A DNA stretch of 64,000 nucleotides, from NCBI RefSeq assembly GCF_040807025.1, contig NC_090964.1:4588001-4652000 (forward strand). Direction: 5' to 3'. The first letter of the stretch is position 1; each line of letters starts with the position of its first letter. This document shows positions 1 through 12,191 of this stretch, one piece after another. Source of the stretch: Struthio camelus. Its lineage: Eukaryota > Chordata > Aves > Struthioniformes > Struthionidae. The translations under genes and the position numbers were made by a program. The notes beneath the pieces were generated by a model that had not been told where the DNA came from, ran no database searches, and was given only the letters and a program-made list of their open reading frames with translations.

Positions 1-2040
1 AGTGTGGTTTTTCACTTTTGAGGAGGTCTCCCACCTGCCCCTTCCGCTACCTTTGCCCCGGACACTGGCCTGTGGGCAGGCAAGAGCCCATGTGTTTTAA
101 TGGTCGCTGCAGTGCAGACATGTTCCCAGCCAGCACATGGCTCTTGCAGTTTGGCCACCGCCCATCTCACCTTCCCTCACATCTTGAGCTGAGGAAACCC
201 TGGCCTCAGTGGAAGCACTAGTGATTCTGCTCAGATCAGGCAACCAGCTCTTCCTGCAGCCTTTGTTGGCTTTCCCTGCTGTAGTGACTGCAGAACCTAG
301 TTGTCTTTTCCAAAAGAGAGCAGCCCCAGCTCCTTGAGCATCACCCAGCTCCTCGCTGCTAGCCAGTTCTTGACCTCCCCAACAGGGCTGGTGGGACCGG
401 CTGCCCTAGGGACACCCCTAGGGAGAGAGTCTCAGATGGAAGCTGGGCTCGAGCTCAGGGAGGTAGCTCGTGTCAGAGCTTGTGGGAGAGAATAACTGTT
501 TGTTACTGTAATGTAGCCCATTGCAGATGTCTGGAGAGCTGGTCTGCCAGGGTGAGCACTCTGTCCTCTGCCAGGTCACACAGGCTTCCTGACCCCCAAC
601 TGTTCCTGACTGAACTGCTCACTGATGGCCTCCACACAACAAAGCCCTTCCACAGTGCCAGGAAGGACCCGATCCTGTCTTGGGATCCACGTGGGCCTCA
701 CCTCACGTTCTCCCTTGACTCCATGTCCCTAAGAGCTCCCTGCTCTGAAAGCACATTTGTACCCGTGTGCACTGCTGCCTCCTGGAAACCTCCCAGTCCT
801 CCTCACCCATTGCTCCGTATAACAGATGCCACTGAGTGGTGATGGACAGCCTGAGTGAACACTGCTTGCAACCAGCCTGTGCTAGAGGCATTCCCAGAGT
901 GGGTCTCTGCTGGGGTGCTGCAAGCAGCAAGAGCTCATGGTGATGCTTTGCAGAGGCCTGGAAGAGTCTATCCTCCTGAACCTCGGGTCTGACACCGTGG
1001 AGGTGATATGCCCATGTCACCCCCTTTTTCTGCCCAGGCCAGGAGAAGGCAGACCCATGGTTTGCAAGGAGAGGAGTCCCCACATGTGTCTCAGCAGTAT
1101 AAGGGGTCTCTCCAAGCCTGGCTCTGGCTGGTGAGCAGAGGCCAGGCCACTGCAGCACACCCACGGTGTCTGCCCCTTGCTGCCTGCCTCTTGCCAGCCT
1201 GCAGCGAGAGCTGGCGTAGCCCAGACCTGGACCAGGTGAGGCAGGTAGTAACATCACCATTGTGACTAAATTGCTAGGTTTCCAGGCACAAAATAAACAC
1301 AGCAAATGAAAGCAGGGTCAAAAGCGTTTCCTGATTTTATTTCACATTATACCCAGCGCAAGGGGAAGAGCAGGAGATGAGGGATGCTGCCAGAGCCCAA
1401 GTACGCATGTCATCAAGGTCTACCTCAAGTTCTCTCCATGGCAGAAGGCCCAAGGCTGTGGGTTGCTTTTTGCTCAGCAGGGCTCAGAGCACCCTTGGGT
1501 AAGATGCTGCTAATGAATGGCTTCCTACTTCTGCATTCCTGCTTCATTCCTCCTCCGAGTTTCCGGGACTCTGCAGAGGTATTGGCTGTGCTCAGCAAGG
1601 CTGCAGAGACCTTGCTGGGCAGCCCAGGAAGGGACTGGAGCCACTGGGACTTTGCACCATGGGAAGTGATACTGGCCCCATGCGAGTCATGGCCCCATGT
1701 CCTAAGCCATGCACTGAGTCTCACTCTGGCAGCACACAGGCAGCATCCCCAGGAGGCCCAGAGGAAAGAGGGCTGACGTGATTTCCTTCCTCCCCAATGC
1801 CTGATACATTAGGGATCAGACAGTATAATTTTATACCTGCATTAGGGGGATTGTAGGGCCAGTGCAGTTGGGGGTGGCACCGCATTGGCAGTGAGCAGTG
1901 CCAAGCTTAGCTTGCCAGAGATGCCCTCCTGCTGGGGGACATGGGGTAGAAAACAAATGATCTCATGTGGCTGTATCTGGGACAATACCAGCTTAGCTGT
2001 GGACGCAGCCAGGCAGCTTCCTGCTGAGTCTGAGCACCTC
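1..2040. other. Intergenic or intronic DNA, no gene seen
   Basis: Moderately GC-rich unique-looking sequence. No open frame here resembles a known protein and no frame is bounded by convincing splice signals. An AATAAA occurs near 1291, but no exon precedes it that I can support. By comparison with human 1p35, SERINC2 is expected beyond the left edge on the minus strand; none of its coding sequence is visible here. Confidence 0.5.
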
Positions 2041-2115
2041 TATTCATGGATAAACCTACATTAAAGTAATTAATAATAATTAATAATCAAGTCCGTATCT
2101 GGCAAATCAGCTCTA
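2041..2115. other. AT-rich island with TAAT homeodomain-type motifs
   Basis: A 22-bp stretch at 2067-2088 is built almost only of overlapping TAAT/ATTA cores, inside otherwise GC-rich DNA. Such clusters are typical of homeodomain-binding non-coding elements. Conservation could not be measured. Confidence 0.3.
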
Positions 2116-3708
2116 AACCCCTTAAACACCTTTTCTACAGAGCTTTGACTAGTGCAGGCAAACGCAGACACAATACAAGCAGGTACATTTTGGGGGACAT
2201 GAGTGCATGAGAAACTCCTGATGCATGGGATTTTCTTACCTCCAGCTCTCACGAAGGGGTCCTGCTCCTGGCCCCTGTGAACATGCGGCTTTTGTGTCTG
2301 TCCAGGGGCACCCCAGGAACTTGCCCCATGGCTGGGGTCTACACCTAGGCTGCAGGGCACTAGCCCTCAGCAAGCAAGTTGCAGCCTTGTGTCTTTTGGT
2401 GCTTTGGCACTGGTCTCGGCTCTCAAGGTGCTACTCCTCTGTGCTGCCCAGGAGTGTGGGCTCCCCCTGCCTTTCCTGGGGATGGGAGGGAGAGGGCGGG
2501 CAAGGAGAAGAAGAATGAAGTAACCCCCGTTTCCCACCAACAGTTCATTTTCTTGTTTGCTCTGCCTCTTGGTGATCTCCAGCCTGCAAGAAGAAGATGA
2601 GAAGGGAGACGGGTGCAAAGCCAGGCTGGGATGGGAAGGAAAAATGCAAACGTCCCGAGATTGAAGCAGCTCCCTGCCTCCTTGTCTAAGGATGCCTTCA
2701 AGTCAGGGAATTAGTTTTGCACACTAAGCTCTCCTGTAATAAACAGAGACACAGGAAGACTAGCAATGTATGGCCTTTAATTACAGACAGAGGTTGCGTG
2801 TGCTGGGTTACAGAAGCCAGGATTCAAATTGAGTAGAAATAAAAGAATGGGTTCAGCAGCTGGGCTGTTTGCTGATAGACGAATCCCAGATCTCCACCAT
2901 CAGGGAATGATTTTTAAAGGAGCCGTTGCAGGCACATGCGATTACCTTCCGCACTTCTTGAGTTCCCACTTCATCACTTTTGTTTACCATGACCCTCCCA
3001 TTCTGCAACACTGTACAGCTCCCAACACTTAGAAGCTAATTATGAACTGCAACTAAATGTACCTTCAGGTCCCCATAACTATCATGTATTTTCTTCCATG
3101 CGATCTCAAAGAGCACCATGGCACATGCATCAGCGCTCCCTCCTTGAGACAAGCCCAACAGAGGAGCCATGGCCTAATAGAGACCACGAAAACCCTTTGA
3201 ATCCAGGGATGGACATCCTGTGGGCCAGCATTGTTTCTGTGAAATGCTGTGGACAGAGTGCTTTGCCTCTTCTTGGATCTTTTGCCAGTTTGGGATGCTT
3301 TGAAGGCCAATGACGGAGTCCTGAGCTGACAGGGCTGCTGGTTTCCGTAAGAAATGCCATGGGCCATCACCAAACATTTTACTTGTCATCAAATGGGCTG
3401 GGATCTCCTCCCCAAAGCCTCCCCCAGCCAGAGTAGCGAAGGGCTGTGAGATGTGCATCCAAGAAACACTGACCACCTTCTGCCCTTGTAGCTTGATTTA
3501 GCATGGGCTTGCAGTCAGCCCGACTTGCTGGCAGCAAGGCTGGATATGGTGGCTTGCAGCTGCTTTTGTATTTCCCTGCCAGTTTAGGGCAGATACTATT
3601 TATCTTCCTCATCACCATGGCGAGATACAGCACTGGTGATGGATTGGAGTGCCATGAAAGAGTTTCTGCACTGTCACAACAGCTGCCGCATCTCTTACAG
3701 GATGGAAA

Positions 3709-3710
<2 letters not shown>
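2116..3710. other. Non-coding, nothing recognised
   Basis: No coding exon, repeat family or RNA gene recognised. An AATAAA near 2739 has no supported exon upstream of it. Confidence 0.45.
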
Positions 3711-3743
<33 letters not shown>

Positions 3744-3762
3744 TGTGTGTGCGCACATGCAC
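3711..3762. repeat. (TG)n microsatellite with CG interruptions
   Basis: Pure TG dinucleotides from 3712 to about 3739, then a run of GC/GT steps and GCGCACATGCAC. It is alternating purine-pyrimidine DNA of the kind that can form Z-DNA. Cys-Val and His-Thr repeat frames read across it are artefacts. Confidence 0.95.
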
Positions 3763-5597
3763 GGTTATGTTGGGGGGTTGGACTCCACAGAGGGCTACAT
3801 TTGCTCCCCAAGGTACAGACTGCAAGTCAAGCAAGGCGGTGGGGTAGGGAGGTTGGGGGAGGAAGTAGCACTCTGACACCATGATCTAAAGGTGTCCTTG
3901 ATCCATCCGGCAGAAGGACATGGTTCTTCTTTTACAGCCATGAATAATCGAAGCATCTGTCTGAGTTTTTAGCTCCTGCCATGCTAGAGCGGGAACATCG
4001 GAGAGGAGAGACGTCAGCTGGGCTCCCTCCTCGCAGCCCTGGCGACACAGGGTGACACAGCTCTGGCGGTTGCAGAGCTGAACAGATATTGCACTCCTTC
4101 ACGTCGCCTCTCGCTGTGCTGACACATTGTCATCGAGAAATGGGTGATTTTCTCTCATTTTCTTGTATCCTGGGATTGCTCACAGAGCAAACAGAGTGGG
4201 GCAAAGACTCCCAGCCCATGGCCTGACTACAACTGTGTGTGGATGTTTGCATCTGTTCAGAGATCCTACCTGCAACCCTTCCCATCCCTCAGTACGTGGA
4301 GAGAACGACTGCACAGCACAGAGCACCTATTGTAGAGTAACACTCCTGCCACCAGCTTTGAATGTGTCACCAGTGCAGCCAAACCGGCCACCCTGGACCC
4401 CTCCGTGGAGAGAAAGGGAGCCGTTAGCAGAGGAGCTCTTTCCTAGCCCAGCTGGCCAATGAGGGGAGAAGAGCACCCAGGGAGCCTGGCTCAGGCGTCT
4501 CCCCATGCTCAGTCTGACACCGTGTGCCCTGACAGCCCCGTACCACGACAAAGTAGTGTCCCTGCTCCCACCACATAGAGAGTCCCAACAAGTGTGGCCC
4601 AGCCAGGGAATTGCAAGGGATGTGCAAAGGAAGGAGGCCTTTGGGAAGATATTTTTGGCACAAGCTGTTTTAGTAGCCTGGTTTTTTGGAGCCTTAATGA
4701 TTATTCCTTTGGGAGAAATGGCTAACGAGCCATAGGGAACCAATTAGCTTTCTCCAGTCAGCATTTTGCAACATTCATTTCTGTTTGAAACAAAAAACAC
4801 AAGCACCAACATAGAGACAATTAGATCAGTGTCTCCTTAATAAGTTCATAGCTCCGGTGGAAATATCTGTCTTTGATAGGAGAGGAGCAGAGCACTGAGA
4901 AATGAAGCTGCCCTGGTGTGAAAGAGTGCCCTGGAGCCTGCCTGCACCCTGCAAGGAAGCTGCCGTTGCCACCTCTGCAGACTACCGCTAACTCCCAGCA
5001 TCTCCTTTCCATACCAAACGACACGAGCAAGTCCAGAGGGTGCCATCGATGGAGTGACGGCTGTGTGTCTTGCCAGGCGGGACTCATTTTGGTTTGTTCC
5101 CCGCACACTGTTTTTCGCACAACACCCACGTGGACTCCCTTAGCCACATGGCTTTTTTTATTAGGCACAGCAGCGAGCTAGTTGCTTATACTGTGTTTCT
5201 GTAGGATCAGTGCTGCTAAAGAAGTCCGGTCTCCAGACACTTTCCAGCACAAAATGCACCAGCTTGGGTTGAAAGGCACCAAAGAAACCTCCCCAAGGTA
5301 GGAGGGGAGCAGGGATGCTGGGAGAAGGGAAGGGGCACTGCAGGGCGCGTCAGAGCAGGCGGCGTGCTGGTGTCGCAGTGGATGGGGACAGCAAGATGGG
5401 ATGGTGATGGCAAGCAAGAGTTTCAGGCTGAAGAGGACGAAGGACAAAATGCTGCAGAGTGAAAGCTGTCACCACCCTAGGACCCAAGCCAGGCCATCCC
5501 CTCCTGGCATCGGGAGGCCCCCAGCCCCCAGCAGAGGCTGCAGCAATCCTGGTGAGCCCCACGTGGCCCCGCTGAGCAGATTTTGCCTAGCTGCGTG
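3763..5597. other. Non-coding, with an AT-rich island at 4670-4745
   Basis: No coding exon recognised. The stretch 4670-4745 contains TAATGATTA and CCAATTAGC and is AT-rich against its surroundings, so it is a candidate conserved non-coding element. The rest holds nothing I recognise. Confidence 0.4.
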
Positions 5598-5612
5598 GGC
5601 TATATTTAGCTC
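5598..5612. promoter_or_regulatory. MEF2 consensus motif (CTATATTTAG)
   Basis: 5600-5609 reads CTATATTTAG, a full match to the MEF2 consensus YTAWWWWTAR. With its GGAGC flank on the complementary strand (GGAGCTAAATATAGC) it differs by one base from the MEF2 motif at 9901-9915. Its function is inferred from the motif only. Confidence 0.35.
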
Positions 5613-8600
5613 CTTGTAAAAGGGGTTAGTGAGCAGCACTGAAGCCAGTGGCACAGCTAAGAATGTCAATGTAAGAGCAGCCAGGGATAAAAAAAGCCCA
5701 GCCCAGGCACTGGGAGCTTTACACAAATCCCTCTCGCTGCTCGAGGTGGAGGGAGCAGAGAGCGCTGGCTGCAGGGCCAGCATCCAGGGTAGGCCTGTAT
5801 CATGGTGCAAAGAAGGCTCTTCATTAGGGATGTGCTGGGAGATGTCTGCCGCAGTCCTCATAGTGCTGGCAGAACGACTGGTGTTTTTCCTTTGGTGAAA
5901 GTCTTCTTTGCCCTAACACTGGGTTTCCATCCTTAGCAGTGGATGCAGGGATAGAGCGGCTGCCTCATCCTACCCAGCTTTCATCCAGGCTGTGAGGATT
6001 GGCCAAGGGAGCATGGGGTGAACCTGCTCCTGCAACCTGGAGCAGGATTTTAGTTAAATCCCTGCTGTAGGGTTCAAATCCAGTGTCCACCTTGAGAGTG
6101 AGAGAGTCCTGTACTAACCTCCTGGGAAGAAGGTATGGCTCAGCCTGTCTGTCCCATTGCCTTCCTGGGCTAAAAGCACCAGAAATGGAAAAGAAACAAG
6201 GTCCAGAAGGGGAAAGGTTGTTCCCAGGTCCTCCCAGAGGCTGGGAAGAAAAAGAGGTGTAGGCATGGGCTGCTCTTGCAGAAGGAAGGACTCACTGATC
6301 ACCACGGCCACTCTCGGTGGCCTCTTCCCAAGGGGACCAGGACCACCAAGGGCCACCAGGCCCTTGCCTGGTGCACTCAGGGCTGTCGGGGCAGCTGTCC
6401 CCCTCTGCAGCAGGGGACGGTGGCAGGCAGGAGGGATGCATTAGCTGTCATATGTGCTCCCCTGCACATTTCCCTCCTGTTGGACTCAGCATGTGCCTTG
6501 GGGTTGCCCAATGGGGATGCCAGCCCCTGCCCTGCCCTGCCCTCGGGGCTGAGTCCTCTCTCAGGGCCATGCCACTGCATCACCTGACTGCTCTTTGCAG
6601 CAGTTTGCTCCCTGGGCTTATTAAAAACTCCCTGCGCTGGGCTCAGCCCCGGCCGGGAGGTGTTTGTGAAGCTCCCTGCATCCCATTCAGGCATCTTGCA
6701 GTTATTGGAGCATGAAGAACAGACTTCAGGATTTTTGCACATTAAGGCTACCTTTCAGATGCTTTATTTAAGCTCAGTTAACTCAAACACATCTTTTTTT
6801 TTTTTTTTTTGAAGACGTGTCTTTTGCCCTCATCTTACAGCAAAATCCCACCACAACTCAGCTATTCCTGAGCTTTCCTGTGTTGCTTTGAAGTCTTGTT
6901 CAGTGCCCCGGCATTTCTTGTGCTCACCTCCTGCCAGTGCAAACCAGTCTGCTGCCCAGAAACAACCAGATTTAAGGCAAAACGGGAGTCATTACCTGGG
7001 GGAAGATGAATTCCAGAATTCTAGCTTTTTTTGTACCAAGAAATAATTGGCATGTTTTTCTTGTCCATTTGGGCATAAATATGCCAAGTGATAAACACCT
7101 ACATGAGTCAGGTCAGGTTTCGATGGCTGGGCCTTCAGAAAAGCACTCCCAGAGACTTTTTTAATGAGTACCTCATTTACCACATTTGCTGTGTGGAATG
7201 GGCAGCAAGATGACTCCAAGCTGTTTCTGCATCTGGCTGTGTGATCCACCACACCTTTAGTGTGGGAAAGTGCTTCTGTTGCAATAATTGTTATTGTCTT
7301 GGTTTGGTTTTCCTCTTCTGCTGGGAAATTCCCAACTGATGCAAAGAACGGGGCAACTCATCACTGAAATTTCAGCCTCAGTAAAATGCAGGAACTACGA
7401 AAAGCAGATCGTGTGCAGCTCACTCACTTCCAGCAATTTGGAAAGGACGCGCTGGGCTGTGCGTGTTCCCGGGGGGCTGCTCAATTGCGCAGCATGGGGC
7501 AGAAATATCTCTGCGACCTTGGTCACTTTGTGCCCAGGGAGCCTCGGGGGGAGAAGATACTGCATAATTGATGTGTCCTGACTTGTCCGAGGGAAGGACA
7601 AAGCAGAAAGCTTAGATCCAAATGGCTGAGTACACAGCCAAGCAAAGAGGACATCCAGGATATCGCTATCTCATTTGACCTTAAAGTCTCCTCTCAAGGA
7701 CATGCAAAGGTCTCCAGAGTCGTGGCTCGCCGTGGCCTTACACCCTGCCTAGTGACAAATTGTCTCCCTGGAGGTGTTTGCTTTCATTTTAAATGCACCA
7801 AGTGATGAGATGCTCACTGATTCCTTGGCCTCAGAGGTCTCACCAGTGAGGCTGATTTTCCCGGTGGTGAACAAGTCATCTACCTGTTGCTGAAACACCT
7901 GCAGAGCCACCCCAGGAGCCACCTCCGTCCCCGGGGCAGCGTGGGCCTGGGACCCACACGCAGGGAGAGTCCCAAGGTCATGTCTGCCCAGTCTCATGGA
8001 AAGTCTCCAGCCAGAGGCAGGGCAGGACCTGCGGATCCCAAACCCTGTTCCCCCATCCTGAACTAGCACCAGGATCGACACAGCCCAGGAGAGAGCTCAG
8101 GAATAACCTTCCCTCCGTGTCAGCTAGGTGCCTAGCAGGAAATCAGGAAGATACTGGAAAACAGGAAGATATGCCTAAAAGTGGGATAGCAAAGTACTGA
8201 TCTGCCTCATAAGAGAGCTTTTCCCCAGGTCAGACACAGGAGCTAGCCTGGTCCCAGCCTTTCCAGACTCCACCAGCCCTGTCTTCTAGGTCTCCTTTTC
8301 CTCTCTTTTTCCTTAACTTACCTTATTTTGTCCCTTCTCTCCATGCGAGGCAGGAAGAGGAGCCCCAGGGCACAGGATGTGGTGGCTGTGGGCCAACAGT
8401 CCATGGAGGAGCAGGCCTGGCACCGCAGCAGGCACCATCTCAGGTGCCCTCTCCAGTGCCCTAAGCTGGATGGTTTTGGGAAGGAGCCTAGTCTGGTTGG
8501 CAGCCTCTCTCCCTAAAGCCTGAGAGAGACCCCTAAACAGCCAGAAAACCTTCAAAAGTCCAGGACCGTGCAACTGACCGAAGCTCATGGCACCTACAAA

Positions 8601-9780
8601 CGGATGGAGGGACAGTCATGGGTGGACGGACAGACACGGATGGCCACTCTCGCCCCCGCAGCACCAGGCAGGCGAGCAGAGAACGAACTTGCTTCTTCCC
8701 TTCCCATGCCCCTGCAGAGATGAATGCAGCATTTTGCTTTGTTGCATCCAGCCCTTAGGGTCTAACACAGCCCTAAGTCAGCTCACACATGTCGGGGAGG
8801 CTGGGATCAGTGCTATGGTGGGCGGAAAGGCAGGGCAGGGCAGCTCCGGCCAACCTGAGCCCTGGAGAATCAAGCTGTGGGTTTTAATGAACTTCCTGCA
8901 TAAGCATGATAAAACAGTCGGCAGCATTAGTGAAGGAGAGTGGTGAGGTTTCAGGCAGAGATTAGCCTCTCTTGAGCCCATTTCCTCCCTATTCTGGGTC
9001 TTTCTCGTCAGGAGAAAACATGATTTAAGATGGGCAGCAAGCAGTCTTAACTCAATATCCACCAGATCTTGGACTCGGCAGCTTCCAGGTGCTGGGGCTG
9101 CACCAGAAAGGAGAGTGTTTGGCTTGCCCCGGTGTTACTGTCCGTGCAGATAAACTGCAGGAGTCACTTCTGGACTCCTGCACGTCTTAAGGGAGGGAAG
9201 TACACAGGGAAAGAGAGGTCATTCAGTGCTGCCAATGCACTGGCTGAACGTTGCAGGGCTCACATACTGCCAACGTGCCTCAGCTTACCCAGCTTCCCTT
9301 GCCCACACATCTCCAAAGGATGACACCAGTGGGGTAATGGCTGCACCTGGGTGGAAATGGGAACTGTGCTGTGAGCTCTCCCATGGGGAGAGCACGCCTT
9401 GGGGGCACCTAGAGGAAGGGAGAACCCCCCAGGGTGCTCCAGCATGGCCGCACCATGAGACCAAGAGCTTGCAAACACCTCGGTAAGATGCATCCTCCCC
9501 TCACCTGCTGCACGCTGTGGTGCTTGGGCATGCCAAGAGCATGTGCCTGGGGGGACAACTTGTCCTGCTGCTCATGCACCGCCGTGCCACCTTTCCTCCT
9601 GCAGCATCCTGCCTGCCCGCGCTCACGGTCACTACTATCTACCATCTCCTTCGTGACCCTCCTCCATCCCCGTCCCCCTCCACTGCACCGTCTCAGTGCC
9701 TCCTCTCTGCTTCCTCGTCTCCCTCTTGTCTCCTAGGCTGGGGGGGTGGGAGCCGTCCCCCTTGCTGGCGACAGTGCATG
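5613..9780. other. Non-coding, nothing recognised except a T17 run
   Basis: No coding exon, RNA gene or repeat family recognised. A T homopolymer lies at 6794-6810. Confidence 0.45.
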
Positions 9781-9791
9781 TCATATCTGAT

Positions 9792-10091
9792 CAGGTGCCA
9801 GGCGAGATAAATATCGCCAGTGCTGGCCAGCCTCCCGACGACCCATGGGCCTGAGACTGCTCCGGAGAGGGGAGACAGTCAAGGAGAAAGTGGAGTGTGA
9901 GGAGCTAAAAATAGCGACTGGCAGAACCTCCCCCTCCCTGTCGTACACTGCGCGGGCGCCGCGAGTCTCCCGTCACCACGCGTGAGCAAGGAGCCAGGAT
10001 AAATATCCCTCCCGCTGACCAGCAGGTCTGAGCGGCTCCCACCCCTCCCCGCGCCTTTGATTTCCCTCTGCTGCCTCCGGCTGAGATAAGG
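9792..10091. promoter_or_regulatory. Candidate muscle/cardiac enhancer: GATA, MEF2 and E-box cluster
   Basis: Seen in sequence: E-box CAGGTG at 9792-9797; GATAAATATC at 9806-9815 and again, identical, at 9998-10007 (each is a GATA core facing its own reverse complement across 2 bp); a perfect MEF2 consensus CTAAAAATAG at 9905-9914; and AGATAAGG at 10084-10091. GATA and MEF2 factors together drive heart and muscle transcription, and the window contains heart-type FABP3 about 28 kb downstream. Which gene it might serve is inference: FABP3, the PKI gene or something beyond the left edge. No conservation data were available. Confidence 0.4.
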
Positions 10092-11639
10092 CAGACAAAT
10101 GCTTGGCTGAGACCGGACGGGGATTAAGGAGCAATGAATTCCTAGCTGCTCTGGTGGCTCTGGATGAATCATTTCATTTCGCTCTCTGTGGTAGGACCCG
10201 TCCCATATTTCCATGCACCTTTTTTGCAACTCAGCAGGGCAGAGACATCTCTGTATGGTCCCCAGCACCATTAGGGCTGCAGGGTGCCAGGGCAGGTATG
10301 AATTTGCCTTTCTGGTCGTTGCAGAGCTCAGGAAAACATCGCTCTCCACCAGCCTCCAATGAGTAAGCTTCGCTCCCACGGCTGGGCCCTCCTGACCTGC
10401 TGTCACTTTCCCCATCCCTCGTGAACCCCGCTTGGCCCTGGGTGCTGAGCACCCCAACTGCATGTGCAGGAGTGGCTCCCGCAATCCCCCAGATGACACT
10501 GCCCAAGGCAGCACTCAGCCCTGTGGTCCTGTGCTGTGCCAGGGACAGTTTCTACACTTTGGTGACATTAAGAGACTTTGGCAGATCAGCCGTTCCCAAG
10601 GGTCAGGGCTTGGCCGTTTTTCTTCATTGGCATTTTCCATGCCACATCACCCCTTTCCTCCGTCACCCTTGCTTTGCCAAATGCCAAATGAGTGCCTCAC
10701 TTCGCTGGCCCTGGAGACTCCCTCTCCGCACTCGGACAGCCAGTTTGGGACACAGAGGAGTCTCTAACTTGCTCGCTTGCTCTTATCCACAGGCGCTGAG
10801 CACGTGCGGATGCATGCTGCCGGTGCCTCCCAGCAACACCGAGCTGCAAGGATGGGTCACGGATCGGGTCTTTTATTATTCCCACAAGCGAATTCAGGTT
10901 TCCTTTAGATTCACACTCGAGGCTGCTCTGTTCATATTTCTCTCTCTCCTCCCTCACACTTTCAATCCAGCTCAGATGTTTGGATGTGGAGGCAAAACCG
11001 GACAGGCTAGGTGCTGGCCAGGTGCTCCTCGGGGTGTGCCGTGCCATGCCACGAGCAGGCTACACAGATCCCTGCCTGTGCACTGAGCTGTGCCAAGGCT
11101 CTGCTGGGCCCCAGCATCGCTCTGCGGCAAGGGCAGTCCCTGCACCCAAGTGGATTTAGCAGCCTGATCCATGATCTTTCTAGCCACCTAGCTGGCTCTC
11201 CTGGGCAGCCGAGGTGCAGCCACTGTTTGTTTTTTTTTTTCCCCCAAAGGTTTTGAGCCCTCTGATAAGTTTTGGCTAAAGCAAATGTGTGGGGAGGTGC
11301 ATGGTCGAGGTCCAAGCACTCCTGGCAGGAGATCAGAGCCCTCCTTTGGCCCCTCTGGGCTGCTGAGCAGATTCCTCAAAGCTGTAGCTAAGGACTCACT
11401 TCAGATAAAAAAAAATCCATCTTTTACACTTTCTACCAAACAGGAAACCTGGGCTCCTGCCTTCCAGCCGGGCTGCTCTCCATATCAGACTCTAAGACCT
11501 GCTGCCCATGGGCTGACGGCTCATCCCAGCACGTAGCTGGCTGCTCCCAGAAATCACACATCATCTGGGAGCTGCTAGAGCAGCTGAGCATGGGCACAGG
11601 GGAGATCGGCCACCCAGACAGGGAATATCAGACACCGAA
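10092..11639. other. Non-coding, nothing recognised
   Basis: Long GC-biased frames occur on both strands, but none has recognisable protein character or splice context. A short T/C run lies near 11229-11245. Confidence 0.4.
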
Positions 11640-12191
11640 TTCCTCAGTGGTGGGGGAGGACGAGGTGGCGGGGACACAAACCCAGTGCACAACGGCAGCC
11701 AGGAGCTGGAGGAGGGACACACCACCCTGCCACTAATCCTCGGTGCTGGCATCCTTGAGCAGCACGGCTGGAGTGGGCAGCAACCAAGTCCTGAGCCAGC
11801 CAGGGGTGGCTGTGGGGCATCCTTGGGCTGGGGCGGCGCATCTGCAGGAGAAACCAAGCTGGGATGTGGCTCCGGGACAGTGAGACCCCTGGCAGGCCCA
11901 GCGTGGGGAGGAGCGGCGGTGGGCTGGGACACGCAGCCGGAGGAGGAGGCTGGTGCGCAGGGCGCTCCCCCTGCGCCGCGCGTGGTCCGTGCGGGAGGGA
12001 GGCAGCTTGCAGTCCGTGGTACCCAAGGCTTTGTGCAGGCAGCTCCGCACAGCTCGCTTGGAGATGCCCTAACGTCTGGCTCCAAGCCGGAGGCTTCACC
12101 TGGGCTCCTGGCACTGCCTGTCCCCAGCACCTCCTTCCTCCGATCCTCCGCAGCCAGCATTGGCACTGGCACCAGCTCCGGCAGAGCCTGG
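11640..12191. promoter_or_regulatory. CpG-rich cluster ending at a strong splice donor
   Basis: CpG density rises locally, most clearly around 11890-12000, and the stretch ends in a strong donor, CCTGG/GTAAGT, with the intron GT at 12192-12193. A CpG cluster directly followed by such a donor is what a non-coding first exon looks like. It could be a distal promoter of the PKI gene at 32.5 kb, since PKI genes have long 5' introns, or an unrelated transcript. Frames of about 200 codons cross it on both strands, as expected in GC-rich DNA, and resemble nothing I know. Confidence 0.25.

Noticed and set aside
1285-1300. AATAAA as a gene end
   Set aside because: No exon or splice acceptor upstream supports a transcript ending there; the hexamer occurs often by chance.
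3379-3882. Frames with His-Thr or Cys-Val repeats on both strands
   Set aside because: They are read through the TG microsatellite and have no protein character outside it.
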